Shown: positions 13,086-13,290 of the stretch, piece by piece
How positions within the stretch are numbered: position 1 is the stretch's first letter
How the letters are laid out: each line of letters begins with the position of its first letter
From: JAZQNC01 sp045536155
GTDB lineage: Bacteria > Bacillota > Clostridia > Oscillospirales > CAG-272
DNA: 13,290 nt
Reading direction: 5' to 3'
NCBI GenBank assembly: GCA_045536155.1
Contig: JAZSMZ010000102.1
Span: forward strand, 1 to 13,290
Made by a program: the position numbers and the translations under genes
Notes under the pieces: generated by a model
Databases searched by the model: none
The model's input: the letters and a program-made list of their open reading frames with translations, nothing else
What the model was told of the DNA's origin: nothing

Positions 13086-13290
13086 TTTTTAGAAATCGGG
13101 AAATGTTGGATTAAAGGGTGGATCTTCTACCACGATGATAGATCGAGCAATAGTCGTTATCACTGTCTGGGCTAAGCTTCCTTAAGTGTGATAGATAAAA
13201 GCCCGTAAATCTTATTTATATTGGATTGTGAGTAATCAAGACAGCTATTAAAGAAATGCCTAAGCTGAGTTTCCGATACTTCCTGTATGG
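13086..13290. other. Intergenic stretch upstream of the two-TM gene
   Basis: No ORF of consequence, RNA gene or strong hairpin is visible. On the minus strand TTGATT followed by TATAAA/TAAGAT-like sequence (about 13213-13243) could be a weak promoter for the gene at 12582-13085. The spacing is not ideal, so I do not call it. Confidence 0.5.

Noticed and set aside
13086..13200. Possible tRNA or small RNA near the right end
   Set aside because: No cloverleaf pairing, T-loop consensus or strong stem could be found.

Overview
The window is a chromosomal replication-origin locus from a low-to-medium G+C Gram-positive bacterium, most likely an uncultured member of the class Clostridia (Oscillospirales-like). 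The grounds are the dnaA-dnaN-recF order with a Bacillus-type origin, Firmicutes-style promoters and Shine-Dalgarno sites, a CsaB-type pyruvyl transferase, and several families of short palindromic intergenic repeats. The family assignment is inference; no rRNA is present.

Layout. Positions 1-511 hold no gene: a 42-44 bp tandem repeat array (1-286), then two dispersed palindromic repeats. recF, dnaN and dnaA follow on the minus strand (512-4799). The dnaA-dnaN gap (2728-3350) reads as oriC: three TTATCAACA DnaA boxes plus one TAATCCACA, a C-rich spacer, a run of DnaA-trios and an A+T-rich tract facing dnaN. Upstream of dnaA, a divergent pair of strong promoters serves dnaA (minus) and a two-gene plus-strand unit: a lipoprotein of unknown function and a PlsC-type acyltransferase (5037-6322).

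Positions 6311-7430 are a repeat-dense island around one A+T-rich gene for a YcxB-like membrane protein. It contains a MITE-like palindromic element (7041-7172), an array of seven small hairpins in two opposing orientations (7217-7387), and similar hairpin elements at both ends in inverted orientation.

From 7437 to 13085 all genes are on the minus strand, read from right to left: an unknown two-TM protein, a membrane-anchored MORN-repeat protein, a fused glycosyltransferase/CsaB pyruvyl transferase, CinA, and the manganese exporter MntP. The last three are close together (12-36 nt gaps) and are probably cotranscribed. The GT-CsaB fusion points to a pyruvylated cell-wall polymer, the usual ligand for SLH-domain surface proteins.

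The most interesting points are the well-formed origin-unwinding module with variant DnaA boxes next to a DnaA that has Asn in the signature-motif position usually held by Asp, the GT-CsaB fusion, and the hairpin-array/MITE-like repeats. I found no CRISPR array, phage genes, transposase, defence system or RNA gene.
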